The translations under genes and the position numbers were made by a program. A stretch of DNA of 41,805 nt from the NCBI GenBank assembly GCA_964502525.1, contig CAZCXH010000023.1, positions 1-41,805 of the forward strand, given 5' to 3'. Below are positions 8,217 through 18,100 of the stretch, piece by piece. The stretch is from DATLYB01 sp964502525. GTDB lineage: Bacteria; Bacteroidota; Bacteroidia; Chitinophagales; CAIOSU01. The first letter of the stretch is position 1. Each line of letters begins with the position of its first letter. Below the pieces are notes generated by a model that was not told where the DNA came from, did not search any database, and saw nothing but the letters and a program-made list of their open reading frames with translations.

Positions 8217-9341
8217 TTACCGATAATTCAGCCTCTTGCCATCCTCCTCCTCTTTAGCAATCACTTCAGCTAATTTGCCAGCAACCATTTCGTGCACTTT
8301 TACTCCGCCATGAGTATCATATGGACTGACTATTCTTTCCTTTACCGGCATCTTTTTAACCAGATCGCCAACGCTAATCACTATGCACCCTTTATCCTGA
8401 AAGAATGCGCTTATCTTGTCTACATAAATTTTATTGCTTGTTTCCAGGTCGGTCAATTCAGGATAGATGAGCACAACCAACTTAGAATGCTTGTCTTTTG
8501 TATAATCAATGATTGCTATCAAATCATTGTAATGCTCTTGAAGCACTTCAGCATTGTTATAAACCTCCTTCATGAATGAGAGGTAGTCCGAATAATCAAA
8601 TCGCAGAATAAGCCTGATGATCAAAAAATTTACAATTGCGCTTGCGGTGATTGCCGGATTTAAAAATAGTTCATCGTCACGAAGCTGAGAATTGCCATTA
8701 TAGTTATCCCAGCAAATATCAATATCATTCATGTAGTATTGCAAAACGGTATAATTCCCCTTTACAGGATAAGCTGAAATCCTTTTCAGCTCCTCTTTTG
8801 TATCGATGCCCGATTCGGCCGCACTATAAACGCACCATCCATCGCCTAATTTATCTTCCAGCAGCCTGTCGTACCTGTGTTTTATATACTTAATGCCATC
8901 GCCAGTGGAATAAGAATCTCCAACTACTACGATTTTTCTCCGGCAAGTGCTGCTATCAGGCGGTTCCCGGTCGCGATAACCCAGACTGTTCAGTGGATGC
9001 CAGTACATGCAATGCCAGTTGACAGATGAATATGAAATCAGTCCATAAGAACTGGAGATGAAGGAAAAAGGGATTTCAAGCAGCAAAAATAAGATTGCGT
9101 ACGCTTTCAGCATATTCTTGCTTGTTCTGAAGGAACGTATCAGAAGCCAGATCAGGATAAGGCAAATGAGCGTTCGGATCCCTAAGAATGAAAACCAAAC
9201 AATAGCTGCTATAACATCCTGCCTTTCTATATCAAACAGGTAGATTACCCACCGCATCATCAGGCTCGGACCGATAAAAAAGATGGCAAGCGACACGATG
9301 ATATACAGATTGCGGGCTTTCAAAGGAAAAAAAATGGACAT
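8217..9341 (-). CDS. Membrane-anchored SGNH/GDSL-type hydrolase
   Basis: A 374-aa protein. The first about 125 residues contain three or four hydrophobic segments (LYIIVSLAIFFIGPSLMM, AIVWFSFLGIRTLICLILIW, AYAILFLLLEIPFSF). The rest looks like an SGNH hydrolase: block I VVVGDSYSTGDG with the nucleophile Ser, a YYMNDIDI segment likely corresponding to the block with the oxyanion Asn, and a C-terminal DTHGG supplying Asp and His. Such membrane-linked SGNH proteins often add or remove acyl groups on cell-surface glycans; the substrate here is unknown. It sits 69 nt downstream of the beta-hydroxylase-like gene and 21 nt upstream of the truncated membrane protein, so a three-gene minus-strand operon is likely. 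Confidence 0.75.
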   Translation of the reverse strand: MSIFFPLKARNLYIIVSLAIFFIGPSLMMRWVIYLFDIERQDVIAAIVWFSFLGIRTLICLILIWLLIRSFRTSKNMLKAYAILFLLLEIPFSFISSSYGLISYSSVNWHCMYWHPLNSLGYRDREPPDSSTCRRKIVVVGDSYSTGDGIKYIKHRYDRLLEDKLGDGWCVYSAAESGIDTKEELKRISAYPVKGNYTVLQYYMNDIDICWDNYNGNSQLRDDELFLNPAITASAIVNFLIIRLILRFDYSDYLSFMKEVYNNAEVLQEHYNDLIAIIDYTKDKHSKLVVLIYPELTDLETSNKIYVDKISAFFQDKGCIVISVGDLVKKMPVKERIVSPYDTHGGVKVHEMVAGKLAEVIAKEEEDGKRLNYR

Positions 9342-9410
9342 TGCAATCCAATTTGCGCGGAAATTAATTTATTCCTTGATATCAGGTTAGTTCACCCCTG
9401 CATTCCTCCA

Positions 9411-10187
9411 TCAGAGTTTTAAGAAGCCTATCTTGTTATTCAGCCCGACAGCAGTTATTACGGGCAAATATAGCAGCCAGGTGATGCCATCCCATAATTT
9501 GCCCGGTACGCGGTGCAAGTTGCCCGTACTGATGCGGGTGGCGATGCTGAAGAACAACTGGCTGACAATAATACGTGTGCAGATGAAATTTTTTCTGTTC
9601 ATGAATTCAGGGCGCAACACATCCACAATTACTACATAGCGCTCGCTATCTGAATTATTCCAAACGTGATGGCTGTAGGCGTCAAGAAAGGCGACAGCTT
9701 TCCCATTTTGCCAGCCAATGGTTTGGTTGCCCACCTGCATTCCGCAAACAGAGGCTCCGCCTTCCGGGATTTTTAAGCCGAGATGTACGCGGATGATGGC
9801 ATTCGTTTCTCCGCAATGTGGCTTGATGACAGAATGCGCTTTGGTTTTTGTGACATAGCAGCTCATGACATTCGAAAATCGCCCGATCAGCGAAGCCGTG
9901 ACCGGAAATTTTTTGCAGATGACTTTGTTTTTAATGCCCCACACCTTGAGCACCATCTTCTGCCATGAGTTGGAGGGAAACTGCTTGTCATCATAGGCAG
10001 CATAATCTCCGAATACGTTAGCCGTGCCATTGGCGCCCTGCCATAAAACTTTCAGCTCATCATGCAAAGCCTGATAGTTCCGCTCGAGCGCATTTGCAAC
10101 TTCCAACTCCTGGGTAGCATAAATAAAAGGCTCCTCCCCTTCATATTGCTTGTTATAATCGCAAAACCAGAGAGCGGGTTGTCTCAT
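9411..10187 (-). CDS. Aspartyl/asparaginyl beta-hydroxylase-like protein
   Basis: A 258-aa protein whose middle matches the Asp/Asn/Pro hydroxylase fold. KPHCGETNAIIRVHLGL carries the first iron-ligand His and the surrounding R/H residues. IGWQNGKAVAFLDAYSHHVW and NNSDSERYVVIVDVLRP carry the second His and the oxoglutarate-contacting Arg. These enzymes use Fe(II) and 2-oxoglutarate to hydroxylate side chains, or in some bacterial relatives lipid acyl chains. The C-terminal about 45 residues are hydrophobic, suggesting membrane association. First gene of the likely minus-strand operon with the SGNH hydrolase; its start is divergent from the SGNH-type gene at 10230, with 42 nt between starts. 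Substrate unknown. Confidence 0.75.
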   Translation of the reverse strand: MRQPALWFCDYNKQYEGEEPFIYATQELEVANALERNYQALHDELKVLWQGANGTANVFGDYAAYDDKQFPSNSWQKMVLKVWGIKNKVICKKFPVTASLIGRFSNVMSCYVTKTKAHSVIKPHCGETNAIIRVHLGLKIPEGGASVCGMQVGNQTIGWQNGKAVAFLDAYSHHVWNNSDSERYVVIVDVLRPEFMNRKNFICTRIIVSQLFFSIATRISTGNLHRVPGKLWDGITWLLYLPVITAVGLNNKIGFLKL

Positions 10188-10229
10188 CGTAGGCGAAATT
10201 ATATATATCTCACTATATTGGGCCGGATT

Positions 10230-11387
10230 ATGAAAACGAAACGCGCTATCTATACTTTAGCAATGCTCGTGCTTATCGCGATGATATTGGAAGCAGCCGG
10301 TGAATTGATGATGTGGTATTCAGATAACATTGCTCAATCCCGCACGTCTTGCTATAAAAGCATCAGGAAGATGCTGATGAATGACGCAACACCTGAAGAC
10401 TATCCGATTTTTCTGCCCCAAGCAAACCTTAACTATGTGAATTACCCGGGATATACCGACAGTGGCATTGTTATCAACAACAGGCACGGATACAGAGGAA
10501 ATGAATATAGCGTCATCCCCCCCCCGAGGACATTAAGACTTTTATTTATAGGAGGCTCGACCACATGGGGATATAAGATTAAGGATTTCAAAAAAACGTA
10601 TCCTTTTCAGACAAAAATAATCCTGGATTCGCTGCTGAAAGTCAATTCTTCCTTTCAGGAAAGGTACGATTCTATCGAATGTATCAATGCCGGGCTGGCT
10701 GGAGCCATTTCAACCGAAGAGCTTACTCACTACCTGTTTAAATTCAGATACTACCAACCCGGCATGGTCATCATTAAACCGGGATTGAATGAATGTGAAT
10801 ATAAAAAGGGAACGTTTCAGCCGGATTATACGCATCTGCGCAACGTAGATTTTAATATCAAGGCGCTGCCCGGGCGCACCAGGTGGCTGATGCATTCCCG
10901 TTTTTTCAGCGCTCTCATCATTAATTTATTTTACATAGATTATCTGAACTATGGTTACATACTCGAAAACGAGGGCAATGCTTATACTAAATATTGCAAG
11001 TGGTTTCCTGGAATAAATGTAGACAGCCTGAACCGGCTGGGTGACTATACTTTCACGCCCTTTTACCAGAATATCTCAATGCTGGTGGATGCCGTTCAGC
11101 GTGATTCGGCAATAGCCGTGCTGATGACCAGTCCTCTGAATGAACAACTTCAATTGGATGCCTCCCCCGAGACCGCACCCTATTATGAAAATAATCTCTT
11201 CAACAACAGCCTGATTAGAAAAATTGCCGCTGAAAAAAAATGTCTGCTCATAGACATCGCTTATTCCGATATAAAGGATGAAAGCTGGATAGATGACTGC
11301 CACGTTGATGCCCAGGGCAATTATGTATTGGGGAAAATTACCGCCCATCAGATAAAAGATACTGTCAGCATGTTTCACTATAAATAG
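10230..11387 (+). CDS. SGNH/GDSL-type hydrolase-like secreted or membrane-anchored protein
   Basis: A 385-aa protein from the ATG at 10230. The frame is open upstream to 10062, but that part overlaps the divergent hydroxylase gene. The N-terminal signal anchor is AIYTLAMLVLIAMILEAAG. SGNH-type features are block I LLFIGGSTTWGY (GGST in place of GDS, as in many glycan-modifying SGNH proteins), an INAGLAGAISTEE block, PGLNECEY in the Asn/Glu region, and a C-terminal DDCHVDAQGN giving Asp and His. A role in cell-surface polymer modification is plausible but not shown. It runs divergently from the hydroxylase/SGNH operon and may share regulation with it. Confidence 0.7.
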   Translation: MKTKRAIYTLAMLVLIAMILEAAGELMMWYSDNIAQSRTSCYKSIRKMLMNDATPEDYPIFLPQANLNYVNYPGYTDSGIVINNRHGYRGNEYSVIPPPRTLRLLFIGGSTTWGYKIKDFKKTYPFQTKIILDSLLKVNSSFQERYDSIECINAGLAGAISTEELTHYLFKFRYYQPGMVIIKPGLNECEYKKGTFQPDYTHLRNVDFNIKALPGRTRWLMHSRFFSALIINLFYIDYLNYGYILENEGNAYTKYCKWFPGINVDSLNRLGDYTFTPFYQNISMLVDAVQRDSAIAVLMTSPLNEQLQLDASPETAPYYENNLFNNSLIRKIAAEKKCLLIDIAYSDIKDESWIDDCHVDAQGNYVLGKITAHQIKDTVSMFHYK

Positions 11388-11442
11388 CCGCCATCCCAAT
11401 TCTCCATCTATCCTGTAGTTTATGTGCATTATCCCTTCAGGT

Positions 11443-11521
11443 CTTTGGGTTATCGCAAGTCCTTGCGCGAAAGCCTGAGCGATGGCTCTTGGGCTATCGC
11501 AAGTCTTTGCGCGAAAGCCCA
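11443..11521 (+). repeat. Two tandem copies of a 35-nt palindromic repeat
   Basis: 11443-11477 and 11487-11521 share TATCGCAAGTC.TTGCGCGAAAGCC, offset by 44 bp. Each unit can fold on itself (GGGCT...AGCCC around a TCGCAAG/TTGCGCGA stem). It looks like another REP-type family, different from the RAYT-linked palindromes. Confidence 0.65.
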
Positions 11522-11553
11522 CGCGGGCTGGCAGACTTGTGATTCGGAATAAT

Positions 11554-11606
11554 GAAAGGTCTTTTGACCTTTCGGTTCAAGAAGTTTGAAAACTTCTTTT
11601 TATTTC
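11554..11606 (+). terminator. Double hairpin terminator downstream of the SGNH-type gene
   Basis: GAAAGGTC-TTTT-GACCTTTC (11554-11573) is followed by AAGAAGTTT-GA-AAACTTCTT (11579-11598), then TTTATTT. This is a good Rho-independent terminator reading rightward. Two adjacent perfect stems are typical of Bacteroidota intergenic terminators. Confidence 0.65.
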
Positions 11607-11655
11607 CGCATTTAAGTCTTGCAGGGCGCTCAAGGGCTTGACGCGAAGACTTTGA

Positions 11656-13492
11656 ATGAACGAAGGGGTTATTGCAGTGATCCTTTGTTTGATTATGACG
11701 CTCTGTTATATACCCGTTTTATTCGGAGCACAGGCACATATCTATCAGGTGTTGAGTGAAAAAATTAGGATTGAGGAGGGGATTTGTGAGGGGATGGCTT
11801 GTTATCGCAGGAGCGTTATCGCCCGGCTTTGGCACCGGCAATGTGATGACAGTTCCTGCCGCAAATGTTATTGATACGGCTTTCCTAGCCAATGTCAGCG
11901 GCTTGCAGGCTGGTATTCACACGCTTTACGTCCGCGTTAAAGATGACGAGGATAATTGGGGCATCACTTACAACCGCCCGTTCCTGATTGAAGACCCGCT
12001 TCCGGCTTCCCGTCAAATTACGAGGATAGAATATTTCTGGGGAAGCGACCCGGGTTACGGTTCAGGCACTGCGCTGACAGCTTTCATTCCAGGAACGGTC
12101 GTTGATGATACATTCACGCTCAATTATCCCAATCCCGCTCCTCCCGACACGTTTTTTATCAGGGTGAAAGATAATATGGGATATTGGAGCATCACCAACC
12201 GGGATACTGTAAAATCGCCAACGATTTCCGGGGTAGTCCGAACTGTGAATCACTATCCAATTCCCAACGTAACCATGAACCTGACAGGCACAGCCGCTCA
12301 AACAACCTATACCAATATCAATGGATACTACAATTTCAGGGTAACCAAATGCGGGGATTATACCGTCACACCATTTAAGAATAACGATTCGATTCCTCCT
12401 CCATGCGGAATTACCACACAGGACATCTTGCTAATACGAAGGCATATACTTGCCATTGAGTATCTTGATTCGCCTTACAAGATCATTGCTGCAGGCTTGG
12501 CAAGTTCCGCTGGCGATGCTTCGGTCAGCACCTCTGATATACTCTCGATCAGGCGGGTGGTCTTAGGCATACGCAATACTTTCTCCAACCCCGCTGGTCG
12601 TCTTTGGACTTTTGTAAGCAGTGATTTTGTATTTCAAGATTCGTTGCATCCGTTTCCGTACGATGACTTCAGGAGTTATTCAAATCTTATCTCCTCTCAG
12701 GATTCTCAGAATTTCATAGGCATCAGGATTGGCGATGTCAACAATAGCTGCATTCCCTCATATAAAACCAATGCAGTTGGGAAAGTGCAATTCTCAGCAG
12801 ACGAGTACAACTCGTTGTCGGGTGCCGAACTCACCATCCCCGTAAAAGCAAAAGACTTCAAAAACATCACCGGCTATCAGTTCACCCTATCGTGGAATCC
12901 AGAAGTGCTTGAATTGCTTGGCGTGAATAACAAATCACTGAGCGGTTACTACGGAACACAAAAAGCCAGCGAAGGATTTTTAACCACTGCATGGGATAAT
13001 GAAATGGTGAAAGGCGTTTCACTGAATGATGACGAGACGGTGTTTGAATTAAAGTTCAAAGTGATTGGAGAAAACGGAAGTTTTTCGGAAATCAAAATCG
13101 GCTCGGAGATGACCGCGAGCGAGGCATATAATGAGAATCTCGACTTGCTGGAAATAAAACCGGTGAATGGAATGGTGAAGGTGGGAGATAATGCAGGCGC
13201 GAACAGATTCCATCCCTCGCAGGGATGGAATCTGTCGGTAGTCCCCAACCCCTTCACCAACTCCACACAAATCATTTTTGAGTTGCCAAAAGACGAGACT
13301 GTTACAATTTCGATTTATGACGTCACCGGCAGGGAAGTGTGGAGGACAGCGGGAACATACAGTGCCGGACGAAACAGCGTGGAATGGGAAGGTGATGATG
13401 GATCAGGGAATCGTTTGAGCAGCGGATTGTATCAGGTGAGAATGACAGCGGGAAATGACTTCTACGGGATAAAAGCGAGTTTGATAAGATGA
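11656..13492 (+). pseudogene. T9SS-exported cohesin/dockerin-like protein with a disrupted N-terminus
   Basis: A plausible signal peptide (MNEGVIAVILCLIMTLCYIP onward, ending FGAQA) starts at 11656 in one frame. The rest, from a weak GTG at 11756, lies in the next frame. The body begins mid-domain (SPGFGTGNVM) where relatives would read IEYFxDxDPGFG, so a frameshift or small deletion near 11740-11830 is likely. Body, numbered from 11756: two copies of an IEYFWGSDPGYGSG-type domain (1-150), a carboxypeptidase-regulatory-like domain (157-210), a dockerin-like pair (218-275), a cohesin-like domain (342-479, YQFTLSWNPEVLELLGV) and a T9SS type A domain (490-578). Both dockerin Ca-loops have lost most ligand Asp/Asn residues. 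The cohesin-to-end part closely matches the protein at 33742. It ends 1 nt from the convergent AbiEii-type gene. It could still be expressed from 11756 without a signal peptide. Confidence 0.65.
13203..13235. repeat. Perfect 15-bp hairpin embedded in coding sequence
   Basis: ACAGATTCCATCCCT (13203-13217), loop CGC, then the exact reverse complement (13221-13235). It is in frame and encodes NRFHPSQGWNL between the cohesin-like and T9SS domains. The paralogue at 36490-36545 has an unrelated linker there. Confidence 0.85.
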
Positions 13493-13493
13493 A

Positions 13494-14174
13494 CTAAAAA
13501 ACCGTGAATAAAGAATTGTCGGTTGCAAGAAGAATATCTTTAGCAATCCGTTTTTGACATTCTTTAATTTCAGCGAAATCGGGAACTGCTACCCAATTCA
13601 AATCCCGCATATTTTCCGCGGGGAATTCATATATCCTCTTTGAGACATCCACTTCATTCACCCAGTTGTCTTTCTTCCTCGCATCATTCACGATGTTTTC
13701 CCAGTTGAACTGAAATCGTTTGCAGAGATAAATAATATCCGCCAGATCCTTGCCTACTTCCCTGGACAGGGCGCATAGTTTATTTGATAAAATGTTCTGC
13801 GGATTATCCACTTTATGATAAAGCGGGCATTGCAGAAAATCGCCTGCATGATAACCCACATCATTGACAAATTCCATCTTCAGCGCAACATCGCCTTGCT
13901 TTACAAAGACGCGGGCAAAATTCTCTTCCTGCCTGGGCGTCTCAATATCAGCAAATTGCTTTTTGAGCGCATCGAACACTTTTTGGGTTTCCGGTTGAAA
14001 TTCGCTGTCCCAATTCATGAACAGGTCAATATCATCCGAAAACCGGTGACCCAGATAAACCCTGCTCAGTGCAGTGCCTCCCGTCAGGTACAATTTCGAA
14101 GGAATGGCGGAGATGATCTGCAATACCGCATCCTGCAAAGGGTAGAGTTTATTCAAATAAAACTCTGCGGACAT
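13494..14174 (-). CDS. AbiEii-type nucleotidyltransferase toxin-like protein
   Basis: A 226-aa protein with the nucleotidyltransferase core LTGGTALSRVYLGHRFSDDI followed by DLF (about residues 30-52): the GG[ST] loop plus the paired acidic residues, as in the AbiEii/AbiGii family (PF08843). The conserved C-terminal-half Asp/Lys helix region (REVGKDLADIIYL) is present. Relatives act as type IV toxins that attach nucleotides to tRNA or other targets, paired with an antitoxin. The start overlaps the upstream small gene by 26 bp, so the two are translationally coupled. Its stop is 1 nt from the stop of the convergent cohesin/dockerin gene. Confidence 0.85.
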   Translation of the reverse strand: MSAEFYLNKLYPLQDAVLQIISAIPSKLYLTGGTALSRVYLGHRFSDDIDLFMNWDSEFQPETQKVFDALKKQFADIETPRQEENFARVFVKQGDVALKMEFVNDVGYHAGDFLQCPLYHKVDNPQNILSNKLCALSREVGKDLADIIYLCKRFQFNWENIVNDARKKDNWVNEVDVSKRIYEFPAENMRDLNWVAVPDFAEIKECQKRIAKDILLATDNSLFTVF

Positions 14175-14439
14175 AGCGGTACTTTTCTCTTAACGGCTGC
14201 GGGAAAAGACGTTTGATCACCTCATCTGAAAGCACGTTCTTCAATTCATAGGGCGGAATTATTTTCATTACGGAGTACCAGTTGTACCCATTTAATATTT
14301 TGTGATAGAGATAGTTTTTATCAACTTCTCCAATGCGGTAAACTTCTCCCTTAAATACCTTGTAAAGGTCCTCAACGGTCAGCGTGGTATCCCAGTTGAT
14401 CTCTTTCAGCACCTGCTTTATCTGTTCTTCGGTGTACAT
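14149..14439 (-). CDS. Small partner protein of the AbiEii-type gene, candidate antitoxin
   Basis: A 96-aa protein (MYTEEQIKQVLKEINWDTTL...). It precedes the nucleotidyltransferase gene and overlaps its start by 26 bp, the arrangement expected for an antitoxin-toxin pair. I see no classical AbiEi winged-helix signature. The C-terminal half is basic (LFPQPLREKYRYVRRVLFE), compatible with nucleic-acid or toxin binding. The family was not recognised with certainty; the antitoxin role is inferred from position only. Confidence 0.65.
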   Translation of the reverse strand: MYTEEQIKQVLKEINWDTTLTVEDLYKVFKGEVYRIGEVDKNYLYHKILNGYNWYSVMKIIPPYELKNVLSDEVIKRLFPQPLREKYRYVRRVLFE

Positions 14440-14791
14440 GATGCGAAATTAAGATTTGTTCTTTTACGGGTGAATCAGGTTTCCCAAAAAAAGTTACTGC
14501 GGTACAGTCCTGCCTGCTGCCGGCAACGCCATCCCTGTCAAATTGCGTCTGGAAAAGGGGTTGTACATCCTGCAACTGCGCATCAGCGGAGAGGCTTGCA
14601 GGAAGCGGTTTGTGGTGATGGAGTGAGAGCAAGCAGGTTTTGACAGACAGATTTTAAACCGAGATTTTGCAGTTCTAAATGAAATAGGTATTGCATCTCG
14701 GAGAAGCAGGTCAATGGAAGCGCTTGCGCATTGCATGATTCTCAAAGAGCATTCATCCGATGACTTTTCAGAGCGGACTCGTCCTTTAACT
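14440..14791. other. Gene-free stretch
   Basis: No supported gene. Part of 14515-14640 (minus strand frames and a C-terminal-like GLQEAVCGDGVR phrase on plus) suggests degraded coding remnants, but nothing identifiable. It leads into the palindrome cluster. Confidence 0.4.
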
Positions 14792-14923
14792 CCCGCGATT
14801 TATCGCGGGGATGAGAACCGGCATCTCCATTGGCTTCAGCCCTGACAGGAAGATTGCAAATTGTCAGATCATGGCTAAAGCCATGCGGCCTGTGTCTTCG
14901 ATGCCCCGGCATAAATGCCGGGG
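14792..14923. repeat. Cluster of REP-like palindromes with dinucleotide loops
   Basis: Three perfect palindromes: CCCGCGAT-TT-ATCGCGGG (14792-14809), CATGGCT-AA-AGCCATG (14870-14885) and CCCCGGCAT-AA-ATGCCGGGG (14904-14923). A smaller GGCT-TC-AGCC lies at 14832-14841. All share a 2-nt loop, the same design as the GA-loop palindromes linked to the RAYT remnants at 7.05-7.38 kb. Confidence 0.8.
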
Positions 14924-14953
14924 TTAACGGATGCGCTAAACACATACGAAGAA

Positions 14954-14987
14954 GAGGGAGTAAGTGGTGGGATTTTTAGAACTGCCC
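14954..14987 (-). repeat. 34-bp dispersed element, copy 2 (inverted)
   Basis: Reverse complement matches 1935-1968 at 32 of 34 positions. It lies 164 bp before the start of the first giant gene and points away from it. Confidence 0.6.
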
Positions 14988-15150
14988 TTATATAAAATCC
15001 TGCTTCAGGGAGGGGGCTATTTTAATTCGATAAAATTCTTTTAAATAATACGGAAATTTATTTACTTCACACTCAAATAGGTGGCTCATGCCGGACCTGT
15101 CCTTAAGGCGTGGGGTGAGCAGATTCAAAAACAACACAAAATTACGTCCC

Positions 15151-18100
15151 ATGGTTAAGTCAATTTCTGCGTGTTACAAGTATCTTTTTGCGTTTGCTGC
15201 AGCCTGCATGGCGGTGATGCCGGCTTCGGCATTGACATTGGCAATTGATTCCGCTTCAGGCGCGCCATCCGATACGGTGACGCTTAATGTAAGGGTTTAT
15301 GGCTTCACTGATCTGCTTGGCGCGCAAGGCACGATCCAGTTTGACACCACTGCGGTTTCATTGGTATTGCCGATTATAGTTCCCGTTCCTGCCGTTTTGC
15401 AGGGGTTGCTGCCTTCCAATTTCGGAACTAACAATCCGCTCTATCCAGGAACGATCACATTCCTATGGGATGACGGTACGTTAGCAGGCGTATCGGTGCC
15501 GGACGGCTCGGTAATATTTTCCATGAAGTTCATCCTGATTGGAAGTTCCGGCACGCAAAGCCCGGTCAGCTTCAGCAACGTTCCCACTCCGCTTGAGTTT
15601 ATTGATAACAGCTTTAATCCGATTGCGGCAGATGCATTAATACCCGGGCTTATTGAAATTTCGTCAGGCTGCACAACGCCAGCCGATTGTGACGATGCTG
15701 ATGCCTGCACCATTGATACCTGCGATAACGGGCAGTGCCAAAACACGGCAATTCCCTGCGATGATGGCGATGGCTGCACTGCCGATTCATGCGATGCCGG
15801 CTTATGCGTTTATACTCCGGTAAACTGCGATGACGGCAATGATTGCACAACAGATTTTTGCATTGGCGGTGCATGTCAATCAACTGCGATGAACTGCGAT
15901 GACGGGGACCCCTGCACCAATGACACCTGCATAGGAGGAGGTTGCGATTATTCGTCTGTAATATGTGATGACGGTGATCTGTGCACGAGCGACAGTTGCG
16001 ATCCCGCATCAGGATGCACATTCGACCCGGTTGTTTGCAATGATGGAGATAATTGTACAACTGATGCCTGCGTGTCGGGAATCTGCAACTACGCGCCTGC
16101 GGCATGCAATGACACGGATTTGTGCACCATTGATACCTGCGTAGCCGGATCTTGCCTCAACATTCCGATCTCGTGCAATGATAATAACGCATGCACCGTT
16201 GATCAATGTGTTGCCGGTGGATGCACCAACACGCCTGCATTTTGTAATGACGGCAATGCCTGCACCACTGATGCTTGCGATCCGTTAACAGGCTGCACCA
16301 CAGCCCCAATCTCCTGCGATGACGGTGATTCGTGCACCATAGACGGATGTGATGTGGCGGCAGGATGCTTTAACCTGTTTGATACGCTGCTATGCGGGAT
16401 AGACCCATGCGACACATTGATTTGCAACGACAACAATGCCTGCACCACCGATGCCTGCGTAGGCAGCGGATGTGCTTATACTCCGATCATCTGTGATGAC
16501 GGAGATGCCTGCACGACAGACGGATGTGATCCGCTGACGGGATGCGCGACCACTCCAATTCCTTGTGATGACGGGAACGCTTGCACAACTGACGGATGCG
16601 ATCCGCTGACGGGCTGTACAGCAATTCCGATTACCTGTGATGACGGAAATGCCTGCACCACCGATGGATGCAACCCGCTGACGGGATGCGCCACAACCCC
16701 GATCACCTGTGATGACGGAGACACGTGTACCATTGACGGATGTGATGCGGCATCAGGATGTTTCTACATTTTTGATTCGCTGGCTTGCGGCATTGATCCT
16801 TGCGACACACTGGTTTGCAATGACAATGACGCCTGCACTACAGATGATTGCGCAGGCGGAGTTTGCGAAAATACTGCGATGAACTGCGATGACCTCAACC
16901 AATGCACTGTTGATGCTTGCGTCAATGGACTATGCACCTATAATGATACCTGCTCGGGATTGCGTTTGGCAATGGACAGGGTGAATGGGCCGCAAGGCGC
17001 GAAAGTGATTCTTCCGGTTAGGGTTTATGATTTCATAGATATCATAGGCTTGCAGGGAACGATTCAATTTGATCCGTCAGTGGCTGCATTTGATTCACTT
17101 ATATTGCCATTTCCTGAAGCATTACCGTCTTTAAATCCTGCCAGCTTCGGTACCAACAATGCTGCAAGCGGCATCATCACCTTCTTGTGGGATGACGCCA
17201 CGTTGGGAGGGGTTTCGCTTACGGATGCCACGGTGATTTTCTCCTTCCGGTTTAACCTTGTTGGTAATCCTGGCGAGAGCACCGTCACCAGTTTCGTAAA
17301 CCAGCCAACGCCTGTTGAATTAACCGATGCGACTTTCAACACGGTTACCGCCTCGCTGACTTCGGGGCTGATTGAGATTGACAGCGCGGGCTGCAATCCC
17401 CCCTGCGATGATTTCGATCTTTGCACAACGAATGATTGCGTGAACAGCACTTGCGTCTATACGCCAATTAACTGTGATGATAGCAACCTTTGCACCAATG
17501 ATGGCTGTGACAATGGAAATTGTTTTCACAATCCTGTCACTTGCGATGATGGCGATCTTTGCACGAACGATGCATGCCAGGCGGGCAACTGCTTCAACAC
17601 CCCTGTTACCTGCGATGATGGCAACCCGTGCACGGATGACTCGTGTTTCGCTGGCAATTGTGTTTTCACGCCAATTATACCCTGCTTCGATCCTTGCGAT
17701 ACCATCGTGTGTGTTGATGATTTGAATCCGTGCACCATTGACACCTGTATCAACGGAGTGTGCAACACTCCGATCAATTGCAATGATGGCAATGACTGCA
17801 CGACTGATTTCTGCGATCTGGGCGCCTGCCATAACAATCCCGTCACGTGCGATGACGGAGATGCCTGCACAACCGATGGCTGCATTGGCGGAGGTTGCGA
17901 ATACATTGGAGTAAACTGCGATGATGGCGATTCATGCACTTTTGATTTTTGCGATCTCGGTATTTGCCAGCACACTCCAAACACCAACTGCGGTACGTGC
18001 CAGGGGGTTAACTGTAACGATGGCAACCTGTGCACCACAGATACTTGCGTCAATGGACAATGTTTTAACACCCCGATTAACTGCAATGACCAGGATGCAT

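Noticed and set aside
14494..14945. Small open frames 67-86 aa on the minus strand
   Set aside because: Their sequence is made of the palindromic cluster and neighbouring non-coding DNA; no family resemblance.
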